Notes under the pieces: model-generated
Databases searched by the model: none
What the model was told of the DNA's origin: nothing
Seen by the model: the letters and a program-made list of their open reading frames with translations, nothing else
Position numbers and translations under genes: made by a program
Assembly: GCA_916613615.1 (NCBI GenBank)
Contig: OU744726.1
Span: 57,738,987 to 57,802,986 of the forward strand
Direction: 5' to 3'
Origin: Steromphala cineraria
Lineage: Eukaryota > Mollusca > Gastropoda > Trochida > Trochidae
Length of the DNA stretch: 64,000 bases
In this document: piece after piece, positions 13,257-25,996 of the stretch
Layout of the letters: every line of letters begins with the position of its first letter
How positions within the stretch are numbered: the stretch's first letter is position 1

Positions 13257-16200
13257 TCAGCAGCCACATCTGCCTCCACCCTCTAAAGAGTTTTCACCAG
13301 GGTTCAATCTGATCCCGTCTCCCTGTCTAGCGTAGGATTCTGACAAACCATCGATCTCTGCATGCTTGTTCACCATTTCCTCTATCAAAAACCTGAAACA
13401 TGAGCGTATCCCAGTTGAAAACTTTGAGGTCTTGAATGGTTCTGATTATTCATAAATTATAATTTTTTAAATTTATACTTTTTACAGCATCAAATGTACT
13501 TATCTAAATGTATTGCCATATGAAAAGTAAGTCTAAACTCTTATTGAATTTTCAAAACCAATATGTTCATATTTTGTAGCTCTCTGCAATTAAATGTTTA
13601 GATGTATAAAGCAGACGGCCAGCCCAATAGTTTTGCTGACTTCGAAACGCCTGAGTTTCAAGATAAAACTAATTTTGCATTTCAATGATACAATGATATG
13701 ATGTCAATGATACCTGAATAATCATTCTCACAATCAATTAAACAGGCGTTCACCATTATGTACCTCATACACTCTTCGATCATGATGCCATCTTTGACGG
13801 ACGTCTCGGTCCAGCCGACGAACTCGTGTTCCCGACACATCTCCTCGATCTCCTCCTGCATGACTTCTCGGTGACTCAGATCACACTGCAACACACGAAC
13901 ACACAAGATGTTGTCTCATAAACCATAATTTTCAATGATCTACAATAATCTACACTACAATAAGAGCTAAATTTGTCTGGTTCCTGACTGTTTTTGTTCA
14001 AAGCAAGTCAGAAACTGTCAGACATAAACCTGTTATTGGCTTCTTGGGACAACTATGGTCAAAATATCATTGTTGTGCAGCCAAGATGATCAACTGAGCT
14101 TTGGAACCAAAGATAATCTCATTGCATTGGTTCTGAGAAGGCAGACTCTCACCTTTTTGGAAATGAGAAGGCATTATCTCACCTTATTGGCACAGAGAAC
14201 GTATTATCTCACCTTACCGTAAATGAAAAGGGATTATCTCCCCTAATGGCACAGAGAATGTATTATCTCACCTTATTGGAAATGAGAAGGCATTATCTAA
14301 CCTTATTGGCACAGAAAACGTTTTATCTAGCCTTGTTGGCAATGAGAAGGCATTATCTCAGCTTTCACACAGAGAAGGTAGAATTTCACCTTACTGGCCA
14401 CTAGAACGTATTATCTCACCTTATTGGAAATGAGAAGCCATTATCTCGCCTAATTGGCACAGAGAATGTATTATCTCACCTTGTTTGCAATGAGAAGGCA
14501 AGGCACAGGGGTACCATCTTGGAGGGAACATTTGGTGTCCAGATCTTTCTTCCACTTGACTGCACTCTGGAAGGTTGGGCGCTGAGACAAGTCGAACATG
14601 ACGATACACGCGTGGGCGTCCTTGTAGTACACTCGCGTCATGGACGTGAACCTCTCCTGACCTGAAATGTACATTTTCTTACATAAATCTTACATTCCGA
14701 TTAAATTTGTGAAAACAATAAGCACTGCAGAGTAGCTGCCATCATACTTGCACAAAAGATGAAAAAACCCTGAGGTGGCAAGTTTACAGGAATATCACAA
14801 GTTTCATGCACAACAGGGACAAGAGTCACCAGACCATAACATCCAAATAAATCAGTAATTCATTAAAACTGTAAAATTTAGATCAGATCAAGTTGAAAAC
14901 CTCAAAAAAGGTATGTACACATATTGATTAATCAAAATATCAAGTGTCATTGAGGTACATCTTTCAGTCAGTCTAAGTAAACCTAGCCTCAATATTATCC
15001 GTTTCACTCCTATACTGAGTCTAGAAAGGCTTAGTAGAGAGCCGCGTCAGCCAACGTATCGAACTGACCAATCAAAACTCAGCTTACCAAGTCGCAATAG
15101 TGTGCCTTCGCACGTATAACGTTGGAAGGTCATGGGTCGCAGAAAGATCGGCTGACGCGACCCTCTACTAAGCCTCTCTAGACTCAGTATAGGAGTGAAA
15201 CAAATAATATTGAGGCTAGATTTACTTAGACTGATCTTTCAGTTATTGAGTTCTGATCCAGAAACATACTGATATAGACACGAAACAAAAATGAGATTAA
15301 AATACCAAAAGGCACATCAACACATGTTTATTGATCAAAATATCAAGTTTCAATTCTGCTCCAGAAAAATAATTCTAAGTTACATTTCCACGAAAACCAC
15401 GAAAAATATATTCCCAAGAAGTTAAAAATCCTAAAAGGATGATTTTGTCATTATTTTAAGGGACATAATAACTACACATTACAATTAATTTCTGAAGTGT
15501 ATTATTCTTACTCACTCTATATTTTGTGTATAAAGCAATATGTAGAACATGCCCATTATTATGACAGGATATTCTTTACATATTTTACAGTTACCATGTC
15601 ATTTTGCCATTTTCTTAAAAGCCGGCCTAGAAATCCTGGATAAAATTTTTTTAATTTCTAAAACTAGGGGCAAACCTATGGTGATCCCCAAATATCACAG
15701 GAAAACCCTGTCTTTCAAAATTTTGTATCTTCATCTGTCCCTCAAAATACATTTCCTATCACCATATCCTATTCAAGCCATTTAACCTACCCGTGACTTT
15801 ATATCATTACCTTATGCAACAATCTCATTGAGCAATTTTTGACTAAAGAACACCACATTGAGTTCTGTTGTATCATCATGAATAAAGATGAGGTCAAAGT
15901 TCAAAATCTAGGACTCGGGCACCCGAATCTTGATGCCTCATGTGTGACAGTAAAATTCAATGTATAGTGAGAGTGTGAACCATATTAAGGACATAAATGC
16001 ACAAAGTCATGTAGGAATGAAAATTATTGTTTGTTCAAAGCAAAATAAAACACAAAAATAAATATTCATCAAAATATTAATTTCTTCAATAACAAAATTG
16101 GCATTTATATTGATGAATGATTGTACAATGTCATCAAATAATAAAAATAGTTAAAATTTAAACCCATGTAATTTTGATAAAATTAAAACTGGTTATGCTT

Positions 16201-16971
16201 GTACATTTCAAATTTGCATCCATGATTAATAATACCTACCTTTTACCTACATTATGATTAACAAACATACCTGCTATATCCCATAATTGTAGTTTAATGG
16301 TCCTGTTGTCGGTCCATTTTATTACTTTCAGGGCAAAGTCCACTGAAAACAAAATTCCATGGTGTAAAACTGATGAAGAGTGGCAAGTTATGGTGATATT
16401 GATGACAATTGGATTCAGACATGTGATATTTTTTTCCGAGGAGTTGGAGATGTGGTTGAAAAAAGGTGGGAGATTGAGCCCCAATGGAGGGATTTTATAC
16501 ATACATGTCAAATCAAACTTCATTATACCAAATCTAACATAATATGTTTGAAATTTCCATCAATGTTATTCAAAATTACTGAATATATCATTACTTCATT
16601 TGTTATAAAGTCATCATATATACAAATACAAAACTCCAAATATGTATATATTGGATATTTTCCAATAATTTTAACAGAATATAATAAAGAAAGAGCTTTG
16701 TATGATATACAAAAATACATGACACAATTCATACACAAAAATACATGACACAACAAAGATAATTTAATTAATTAATAATTTGATAGATCAATAAAGTCCT
16801 ACAAATATGAAAATTATAAAATTTAAAAAAAAAACAACAAAAAAACAACTTACCTCCAATGGTCATCTTGTAATCCCTTTTGAAAGAATCGTTGACATAT
16901 CGCTGAACGAACGATGTCTTTCCCACAGTTGGGTCGCCTATGATAATTACTTTGAATAATAATTCAGCCAT
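13257..16971 (-). CDS. RAB29: Rab29/Rab32-subfamily small GTPase
   Basis: Five exons: 16854-16971, 16271-16342, 14480-14661, 13764-13885, 13257-13392. All have GT-AG borders and the phases agree, giving 209 residues (human RAB29 has 203). Seen: P-loop GDPTVGKT (12-19), TIGVDFALKV (37-46), WDIAGQE (60-66), ANKCD (122-126), ETSVK (151-155) and a C-terminal CGC, a CXC geranylgeranylation signal. IAGQE in place of the common TAGQE marks the Rab32/38/29 group. ERFTSMTR, the PVPCLL segment before ANK and GWTETSVK favour Rab29 (Rab7L1) over Rab32 or Rab38. Family role: a membrane switch for traffic to lysosomes, lysosome-related organelles and the Golgi. The start is the ATG at 16971; the upstream codons in the same frame lack Rab similarity. 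A MITF-type M-box lies 163 bp upstream. Intron 3 begins inside a minisatellite that repeats the exon 3 donor. Confidence 0.93.
14135..14500 (-). repeat. minisatellite containing the exon 3 splice donor of the Rab gene
   Basis: About twelve units of roughly 31 bp alternate in pairs (a 62-bp higher-order unit). On the minus strand the core reads CAATAAGGTGAGATAAT, followed by a TTCTC phrase. The unit at 14478-14500 is the real exon 3/intron 3 junction, AACAAG|GTGAGATAAT, and includes the last coding bases for LLIANK. Five further units keep a perfect AAGGTGAGA; the rest carry one or two changes. Confidence 0.9.
14969..15233. mobile_element. MITE with AGTCTAAGTAAACC inverted ends, copy 1
   Basis: Inverted ends CAGTCTAAGTAAACCTAGCC and its complement bound 265 bp of non-coding DNA in intron 2 of the Rab gene. 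ATCTTTCAGT occurs directly on both sides (14959-14968 and 15234-15243), a target duplication of 8-10 bp depending on where the end is set. That size fits hAT or Mutator-like elements. Related copies are at 59302 and 63471. Confidence 0.85.
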
Positions 16972-17133
16972 ATTCGTATGCTTAATTATGAAAACACATA
17001 AAACATCATCTTCCTGTGTCAACCATAGCTACTCTACATTTAAATTTCAGGTCGTAAAATTAGAAGAAGATCATATTCTGACGAAGATAATGTCCATTGT
17101 GTAAATCCATTGACATGTGTGAATCTACTCCGG

Positions 17134-17143
17134 GTCACATGAC
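17134..17143. promoter_or_regulatory. M-box / CLEAR-like E-box upstream of the Rab gene
   Basis: GTCACATGAC (GTCATGTGAC on the other strand), 163 bp upstream of the start codon. GTCATGTGAC is the palindromic M-box bound by MITF/TFE factors in vertebrates, where relatives such as RAB38 are known targets. Promoter function here is inferred from position only. Confidence 0.45.
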
Positions 17144-20100
17144 GTTGACCGATCGTACATGTCCTTGCATCAGAGTTTCTCTGACCTCAAGATAGCGGAA
17201 GATGGTGAACTTTGACCTCTGACAACCTGCATTGATAAAATATCACTCATAAAGGCAACCCCTAAACAAAAGAAACGATAACACAGGCTTATCTCAAATT
17301 TTCAATTCATAACAAAATCATGTTAGAACAAATATCCACTTTAAACTACATTTTGGTTTTCATAGATATTGAATCACACATTGAGGAGAAAACCTAAGCA
17401 ATGTTTTAAAGTTGTGGAACTGTTACAATTATAAAATATGAGTGTGGTTTTTTTTTAATGGTTCTCTCTATTAAATAATTCTTTCATGGCATCTGCTTCC
17501 AAAACACCAATTTCAGTAAAGCATTTATCAATCTTTTGTCTGTGACTGAATATTATAATTATAGAAATCATGTTATATATGTTCTGAATTGTACAACATT
17601 GAATAATGTTTTGTTAAAGCATAACTTGCAGCACTGCAAACTTGCTAATTTAAGACTCACTGCATTAACATAACTTTTCTGCAACAGCTCTCTAGCTTAC
17701 TGGGGCTGAGCTTGATAGTTCTTATATACATTTTATGATGTCACAGGGTTCAATTTAGGTGCAAGCTGATATGTTACGTTGGTTGCACATTCTTAAAATT
17801 GGTTGCACCAACAATTGATGTATCATTTTGGATAATTTGATCCTTTTTGTCAGATGTCTTTAAGACTTACAAAAGAAACACAACAAATAGTTTGCTAAGT
17901 GAAGTAATTACTAAATAGATTTTCACTCAGTTCAAGCCTGGGAGAGTAAACATTCACATCAATGCTATTTTGTATGTTTGATGTACCACTCGCTTTTAAG
18001 CTATCACATCACCAGTATTTGTTTCTTGCACTAGGTGCAACCTGCTTGTAAATTTTACTCACTCTTGCTGAAATTAACTTGCAATGGGGCAAGTTGTTAA
18101 TAGCTAAATCAAACCCTGTGTTGAATGCAACTCATCCCTGAGGAAGGCATTGCACAAACGCCAAACAATTTTTTTTTCTCAACAGTAAGGCTTAAATGAG
18201 CCTGTGCTGGAATCTGGTGGGAGTTGTGCCTTGAGGGGCAAGTTGCATAATGATAGGCATAATCATCATGACAACACAAACAATTCATACAGTTGAAAAT
18301 ACCAACAATAACATAAAACAGATAGTTCTATTTTAAGTAATGCTAAAAGTCTTATTATTCAATCAAAGATTTCAAAAACACCTTATTTGAACAAGAAAGG
18401 GAAAATTTTAGCAAAAAATCATTAACTTAATTTATTTAATAGATAAAGTTTGCCTCAAGGATACATTAAATTCATTAGTTACACATTCTATTGTTCTCAA
18501 GTTGATAAGACCGTGCCATTAGAATGGAACTGATGTTTTGTAACCTGACACACACTGAATATAACATAAAATATCATATTGTGTTTGCATTGATTGAAGA
18601 GTGCTTACATATTTGGTACGTACTTTTTCTTAATGATGCAAACAGGAATTTCAAATTGAAAATAATGAAAATAAAAAACTTAAACAGTAAATTCTTAATT
18701 AAACATTGGTTAAGTGTATAGCCTTAATTGTCTAAATAATAGGCATCTATTTGATTTAAAGCAGGCATCTTTTTTTTAATATTTTGATTAATTTGTAAAA
18801 ATCGAGATGTTTCATGCAGCATATATAACAGCTAAGCAATTGTACATATCAAATTATGTTAATTAGCATTTTATGTTTTTAGAAAGCTCTGTGAAATTTG
18901 CGTCTATTTGAGGCAGGCGTGTAAAACTGTCTAAGATGAGAAAACAATATTTTTCTTTGAATATATATTAAACATAGTGAAGCCGAAACCAAACCTGACA
19001 TATCTAGAAATACCTAGAATATAACTCAGACAACATAGTTATACAACAAATGTTTTAAACATTTTTTGTGAAGCTTTCAAGCTTCTAAAATTCCTTTACA
19101 TAGGATATGTAACAAGAAGCAAAGGTTATGATTAAGTGCCTTCATAATAGAAAAAGAACTTGTCATAACATATTTAAATATAACCCCTTAGGCTTTAACT
19201 ATGAATAAATTTACTCAGGTTTTTTATTTATAATTTTCTAGAAATCTTTTTACAAAAGTCCTGTTATACTCATGATGACCTAGAAAATTATGTCTTTTTT
19301 ATCATCTATGAAATTACACAATAGCTAAATTAACATAAATTTGCAAGTGACAGCCTGCATATTCTTTCAGAAAACATTAACTAAACAAATTGTATTATAG
19401 TGATTGAAACATTTAATATTTTATAACCAAAAAAATGTTTATCTGATATACACTACTAGAAAGAAGTTAAGGAACACTCAAGTTGAAATATCATTTGTAC
19501 TAACTTTAAATGTCAGCAGCTCAAAAAGAAGTTTTTTGTTTGAAGTTTTGTTCATACCCACATGCATACCAGACATTGGGCAACTGATTTTTAAGCTCTA
19601 AAGAATTTTTGGCAAGTTTGATTAATTTTTGAATTTTTAATCACATTTTTCAGAAAACTGTCATCAAGCTTTTCACTACAATGGGAATCATTTTCAAAGC
19701 GATAAAGTCACCAAAGACAAGACCGCAATGTTTTGAACCTGAGCCATCTCACATCCTGTGACTTTCATTTTTGACCCCTACTTTGTTTCTGACATCAAAG
19801 CGCAGAACAGAAACTGTCACTTGCAGTCCTTGATTCCAATATCTCAGTGAGAAAGTGTTTTTTTAATAAATACATAATTTTAAGCATCGCTGAGGTATTA
19901 AGCATATAGGGGACACTATACAAATGTTCCTTAGATTCTTTTGAAAAGTATATGAGTGGTCACCTAAATTAAACTGAAATTTGACTTTAAAAAAATCAAA
20001 TGTGTATTGTTTTTTCAGCTTCCTTGAGATAAAATGAGTCTTATGTATTCACCTTTGCATATATTCACGACATAATAATAATTCCACATAATATCATGAA

Positions 20101-21173
20101 AATTTTAATACTTTTATTTTAAAGTACAGTATTTTGCATGCAGTACAGAGTTATAGTTTCATTTTGATATGTCTATGATATAATATCAGTCTCTGTCCAT
20201 TCTAATCTCTATTCATCATATTTATATATCAAAACATTGGAAAAAATTAATGAAAAAGGTATAGAAACACTAGAAATCCAAATTATTCATTAAGGTTACA
20301 GATTACCAATGGAACATACCCAAATGGGGAAAATATAACAAATGATGATGCTGTGATTTTTGAAAATGTTTTTAGTTGTTTCCTACATGACTGTAACAGT
20401 CAACATGGTAAGTCAAGGATGTATCATAAGTCTATCACTTTTCTGTTGAATCTTCTAAAAACAATTTTCTTCATTGTTTCTTTGCTGTGATAGTACTTAA
20501 ACATGATATAAAGCAACCTGCATGAAAACAGCATTTAAGCTCTACCAAAATGTTAGATCTATGGTAATACAGAAATTGACTAGTATATATATTTATCTAA
20601 TTCACCTTTGTTAAAACTAAGTTTAAGTTGACTTAATAGACAGATCTAAAATTCATTATAAAAAACTGTTACACTCATGTTGACCTTGGACAATCATCTA
20701 TATTTTATCATTTATGAAATAAACGACAGTGTAATTTACTTTATTTTTGCAAGTGACAGCTTGTACATATTTTTAGAGAGCATTAATCAACCACACTGTA
20801 ATTTTCAACACATTAAGCTTTGATGACAACCTAGATGACAACTGATAATATTTGAAAAAAATTAATCTAACGTATATACTTTCCCAAATGGCAAATATAT
20901 ACTAAATACTATTAAAATCTAAAAAGAGTTAGTTATTTATTATCACACTCTGAAGCCAAAACCACACATCAAAAATTAAGTTTGTCCAATTGACGCACGT
21001 CATTGTCCAGTTTTTTCATGATAGTCCTCACTTTGTACCTTCCTTTTGTAACTATACAACGTTAATAACTTCGAAATGATACCTTTAAGCAACATTCAGT
21101 ACTTCTGGGCAAAATGACATTTTTGATAAAGTTTGACATATGTAACCGCCAAACCCTCAAGGGGCTGGGCTCT

Positions 21174-21600
21174 TTAAAGGTACCACTCGAGCGACTTTCA
21201 TCCGCCATTTTGAAAGGTTAGCATTGTGAGAAAACAAACGTGCTGTAATATGCTTTAAGTAATAACTACTTAACTGATAGAAGAGGAACATATTTACAAA
21301 TAATTCATGATAAAAGTTATCAGTTGCGACAGCATTTTGTCGTAGTATTGCGTAGTATTGCATTCCACGATCATTGCTTTGATAATTGGCTTCATTTCAC
21401 AATGTTATTATTTTTTGAGCGATACACTTTATTTTTTGTCAAATTGTCAAATCTTTAACAACTAAAATGCTTATCACACAAACATATATATAATTAAGTG
21501 TGAAATTATCATGTAAAAATCATATAAATTGTAAACAGGAAAGTCCTCCTGAATTTCGTTTCCACAAAAAATACCTCGCTCGAATGGTCCCTTTAGCAAC
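21174..21600. mobile_element. possible MITE with imperfect inverted ends
   Basis: TTTAAAGGTACCACTCGAGCGA at the left resembles the complement of TCGCTCGAATGGTCCCTTTA at the right. It is about 420 bp long and AT-rich, without coding sequence. The ends match imperfectly and no clean target duplication is visible. Confidence 0.35.
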
Positions 21601-22570
21601 AGTCAGTACTTCTGGACAAAATAAAATTATTGATAAAGTTTGACATACGTAACCCCTCGAAAGTCAAGGGGTTGCTCTTTAACCAAAACGACTTACAAGC
21701 TGTTTATGATCATCATTGTAACATTGTATGTATGAGGGACAAAGTTCAAAAATAAAAAAATTATCTGAATTAGACATATGGAGGTCACCTAAAGTAAGTG
21801 AAATTCATATGATATGAAATTATGTTTTCTAACTTCCCTGGGTTGATTGCCTTTAATCCATGAATTAAGAATTTAATCCATCTAATTAATGAGTTTTGAT
21901 TACTTACCATACTCTTTTTTAAACAGGAGAAGTTTAAATTAATTAATTTTTCTATGTGTCATCTTGCCTGAGGTTAAACAAATCTATGTTAAATGCTTGT
22001 TACGATATAGCAGTTTATGTTTATACTATATAGGCATACAGATACGCTGGTAGTAATGTGAAAAAAAACATATGCATGAGAGAATCAAATTAGTCAGTCC
22101 ATAAAAAAATTAATAGGCTTTTTATGTCATGCATATGATTGCTACCTGGAATATGAAACATATATAATATATAATGTTGTAACGATATTTGACAAACAGG
22201 TAACACAAATTTATATAATTTCACTCACAATTTATACCTATATCATCGCATTGGTAGATTTAGGGGGTGTTAATAACAGTTATTTGAACCGAGCATGAAC
22301 ATTACGTGCTTTTGACATTAACACGTGACACCACTGAAATGTACAGAATGTTATTTCATAATCAACTCGAGCCAGTTGACGTTGAGCATATTCTCGCGAT
22401 TCCCTTATTTTGCTTTGAATGCGATGTCAACAATTTAGATTCTCAGCAAAACTGATAAATATTCTTTGAATCAAATTAAATCACCTTAGATACAGATTGT
22501 TGCTACCTATAATATTCACAAATACTGTAAATATACATACCGACACGATCTGCAAAATACTACCAGGAAA

Positions 22571-22615
22571 TCATCAGTCACATGATAGTTCACGTGATCG
22601 ACCTAGTCACGTGAC
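22571..22615. promoter_or_regulatory. E-box cluster with perfect GTCACGTGAC
   Basis: Within 45 bp there are TCACATGA, TTCACGTGAT (CACGTG at 22591-22596) and GTCACGTGAC (22606-22615). The last equals the CLEAR consensus of TFEB/USF sites. It is about 5.6 kb upstream of the Rab start and no gene start is visible next to it, so its target is unknown. Confidence 0.3.
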
Positions 22616-23576
22616 CACTATGGAAATTTGAGAGGTTAGAAGCTGTCAATGTATATACAGCCGCTTCGACGAGTGATAATTTTATGCCTTTCTTTAGGGA
22701 AAATAAAATAAATTTCACAAAAATAGCCATTGCAAACATTATTCTTATTTTGATATTTATTTTCATTGACAATCAAATTTGTCTGCTTTAATTTACTCAG
22801 GTTTGTTGATTTTTCAGTCACAAATAACTATATGTTCATGCTGTTACACAATGTTCAATATCTGCGCTCATTTGTAACTTTATATTTGTAATTGTTTCAA
22901 ATAGTTACGTTAAATGCCAATACGTTGTAAATTGTATTCGTTGTTTCACATTTATCCTTCATTTATCCTTTTGTTAAACATACTGTTACAATTTGCAGGT
23001 GCGGATCATTTTGTTTTCAAATAAGGGATATAATCATATCAGCATAATTAATGTATGAGAGTTTAAATGTTTTTGCCCAATTTTGAGATTTAATCAAGCA
23101 TAGCATGTTTTTATAAATCAGTTTTGTTTCTGATTGATCAAATATTTGATAAATATATAAGTCATAACATTTAATCAATTTCATCTTTATGTGTTAGTGA
23201 AGACTACAATGTTAGAAAAATTTACGAATATATATTTTTTCATTCGTATTCACTATTCAGAAGACGGAAACGAAAATAAAAGATAACCGATTTGCAAAAG
23301 AAATACCATTCAGCGCATTTTCTTGTCCATTAGAAAACATACGCAAATAGTAGTAACAAATAAATTGCATTTTGAAAAAAATTAATTTAAAATTGAATAT
23401 CATAGAGAAAACAATAATAAATTTGGGACATATTAATAGTGTTTTAAACAGTATGTATCGTTCGTTGAAAATTAATTACTGGTTGTTTTACTGACGTTTC
23501 TTCTGCAAGTAAGTTTATGTGAAAGAATATCGAGGCGTCGCATCAGTGCCAAAACGACAAAGAGTGTTAACGGGGC

Positions 23577-23917
23577 TGCAGCACGTTTTTTGATAATTTT
23601 ATATTTTGAATATTTCACTTACGGTAAATTTGTAAGTTAATGCTAAATGTATTATCTTGACACTGTCAACAATCTCATTACACAAGCCAATCACCCATAG
23701 TCAGAGGACAAATATGAGGATTCACATAAATCCATTGGCGGCCATTTTTTGTGAACACCTTTTATCCATTTTGTGTGAGAAAAAGGAATCGCATGGCTAA
23801 ACTTTACGTTATATAGTTGATTTAGCTTAAATACATTGTCTTTCAAATGGAATCGTTTATTTTCATTTTCCTGACATCAACTTATATTCCCCCGAAAAAC
23901 GTGCTACTGTCCCTTAA
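23577..23917 (+). mobile_element. piggyBac-type MITE (TTAA family), copy 2
   Basis: TTAA followed by CGGGGCTGCAGCACG on the left and CGTGCTACTGTCCC followed by TTAA on the right. Interior phrases match copy 1 closely, for example CACCCATAGTCAGAG and GGCGGCCATTTTTTGTG. Confidence 0.82.
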
Positions 23918-25273
23918 TGACTGTGGGGCCCTTGGAGGTTTTGGTTCCGTACATCCTTTCAAAACACCGTGTAACTAATAAATTTATGCGAAAAAGTTTC
24001 AACAGCATATGTACACCGCAACTCAACTTTGAATCCAGTATTGAGATCAGGGTCAGTGTCAGACCTATCATATTAACAAGGGTCATGAATAACAATCACA
24101 TACCAACAGTCAACTATGTGATATCATATGACCAATTAAATACAGTACGTATCATGTCTGCCTGCCGGTCATGCGTGCTACCCGACAGAGTTGGAACACT
24201 AAATATATCATCATTGAACAAATGCATTATCGGAAAGTGCACGTGTGATATGATGCCACTTTCTCTAGTGACATGCTTGACTATAAGTAATCATAAACTG
24301 ACTAAACTGACTTCCATGATAAATATAGATTATGTATAGGAGAAAACCCGACCTTGATGTCTTTCCTTTGAAAGAAAGCACGCTGCCCGAGGGATATGCC
24401 AAAGAAGAGGACTTTAGCCCGACCCAGAAGGCGATTAAAGGCTCGTGCTTTCTTTCTTCAGAAACCAGAAGAAGCCGTATATTGAAAAATCCCTCTGAGG
24501 CCAAGTTATTCCAGCTCAGGCGCTGTACATTGGAATGACCGTTGAGTTTAGTGTCAGGTTCGAGACAAACTTTCGCCAAACCTATTGCAAACTGGTTCTT
24601 TAGTTTAAAGTTGTTCAATGTCTAAACCATAATTATTACACACACGTATACTACAAGGTAAAACCCAATCTGGGATAGGTCTATTTGAGACCAAAATAAC
24701 CTCCAAACCTTCCAGGCCTGAGGTTTCTGTGTGTATGCCATAATCAAAGAGGTTTACGCTTGCGGTTTCAAAAGCTCCGGCAAGAAAGATGAGTAGAAAG
24801 TTAGACCGACTGCGTAGCTCTCTTTTCGATGGTTTTAAAATCCCAAGCATAACCGAGGTCGAGTGTTTTATCTTACTTAAATAAAATTGATAATCAAGAA
24901 CTCTAAGTACTGCGCATACTGTACTATATGTGACACAGATTGTGATTATATTGTACTGAACCAAAATCATATTGATTAAACAAACGTCAATGAACTTAGT
25001 ATACGTTTATTGAACCTATGTTTAGATTTTTGATTTGATTAAAATATATGTTGTTTCAGCTAGAGTTCCTATGATTCTACGTTATAAAGTTCAATCCAAC
25101 AAAATATACTCTTTGTTATTGACATAGCACAGTGAACGTGCAAAGCATTCAACGAATCCTTATGTTATTCAGTTGACAATATTGACACCTGGTCGACATC
25201 CGACGGTATTTGGGTCCTTAAAATTTATCACAAGTGAAAAGGATTCAACACTTAAAATCACCAATCTGATCCC
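23918..25273. other. unrecognised region with overlapping short ORFs
   Basis: Open frames of 117-140 codons exist on both strands (23917-24339 plus; 24265-24618 and 24605-24970 minus), overlapping one another. Base composition is less AT-rich at 24330-24850 than around it. None resembles a family I know, no splice-linked partner was found, and the frames conflict. A decayed transposon or gene remnant is possible. Confidence 0.25.
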
Positions 25274-25464
25274 ATCTTCCTAAGCAGAGCCTCAAAGGCC
25301 AGTTTCCAAACTGTCATTTTATGCCTTGCTGCAGAGACTTTACTTTTCTGTGCTGCTATAGTGCCCCTACAGAGTAGAGAGCAAGCACAGAAAACTCAAG
25401 GCTATGCAGCAAGGCATAACATGACAGTTTGGAGACTGGCCTTTTAGGCTCTGCGTAGGAAGAT
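25274..25464. mobile_element. foldback/MITE palindrome of 191 bp
   Basis: ATCTTCCTAAGCAGAGCCT at the left is mirrored by AGGCTCTGCGTAGGAAGAT at the right. The match continues inward through GGCCAGT..ACTGTCA and GCCTTGCTGCA to a central loop of about 70 bp. It would fold into a long hairpin. No clear target duplication was seen. Confidence 0.75.
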
Positions 25465-25633
25465 GATCTGAACCCTAATCAATACATTGCCTTACACATG
25501 TGCAGACTAAACAATTGTGTGGTAAAACTAGCGGCCAGAGTGATTACGTGTGAATGAAAGGTTTGATGGTTCGAATCAACCGCGAAAGTATGGAATTTGG
25601 GAGATAGTTGTGAAATACTATCGACTTAGGATG

Positions 25634-25996
25634 TTAAAGGGGCAGTAGCACTTTTTTTAGGGGGAATAAAAGGTGATGTCAGGAAAATGAAAATTAATGG
25701 TTCCAATTGAAAGACAATGTATTTAAACTAAATGGAGCAGTGGTAATTCAAATATATAACGTAAAGTTTAGCCATGCGATTGCTTTTTCTTACAAAATGA
25801 ATGAAAGGTGTTCACACAAAATGGCCGCCAATGGATTTTGTGTGGTTCTGCATACTTTGTCTTATGACTATGGATGATTGGCTTGTGTTATGAGATTTTA
25901 ATCAATGTCAAAATAATACATTTAGTATTAACTTTGAATTATCAGACAAAATTTTAAAATATAAAATTATCAAAAAACGTGCTACTGCCCCTTTAA
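25634..25996 (-). mobile_element. piggyBac-type MITE (TTAA family), copy 3, inverted
   Basis: TTAA-AGGGGCAGTAGCAC on the left and GTGCTACTGCCCCT-TTAA on the right. The interior runs in the opposite orientation to copies 1 and 2, with AAAATGGCCGCCAATGG in the middle. It lies about 1.7 kb from copy 2, so the pair forms an inverted repeat. Confidence 0.85.

Larger units (their letters stand above)
17144..23576. other. AT-rich intergenic DNA upstream of the Rab gene
   Basis: No coding stretch recognised. It holds a diverged duplicate of about 150 bp (near 19250-19400 and 20660-20815, sharing GCAAGTGACAGC and neighbouring phrases). A second diverged duplicate of about 90 bp (21085-21175 and 21597-21685) flanks a small inverted-repeat element. 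An E-box cluster lies at 22571-22615. Nothing else stands out. Confidence 0.5.

Noticed and set aside
16236..16756. Overlapping 77-122-codon frames around Rab29 exon 2
   Set aside because: They run across the splice sites of exon 2 into AT-rich intron and lack any similarity outside the 24 codons of the exon.
24265..24970. Two minus-strand frames of 117 and 121 codons as a gene
   Set aside because: No recognisable family, a conflicting plus-strand frame in the same place and no splice sites linking the two.
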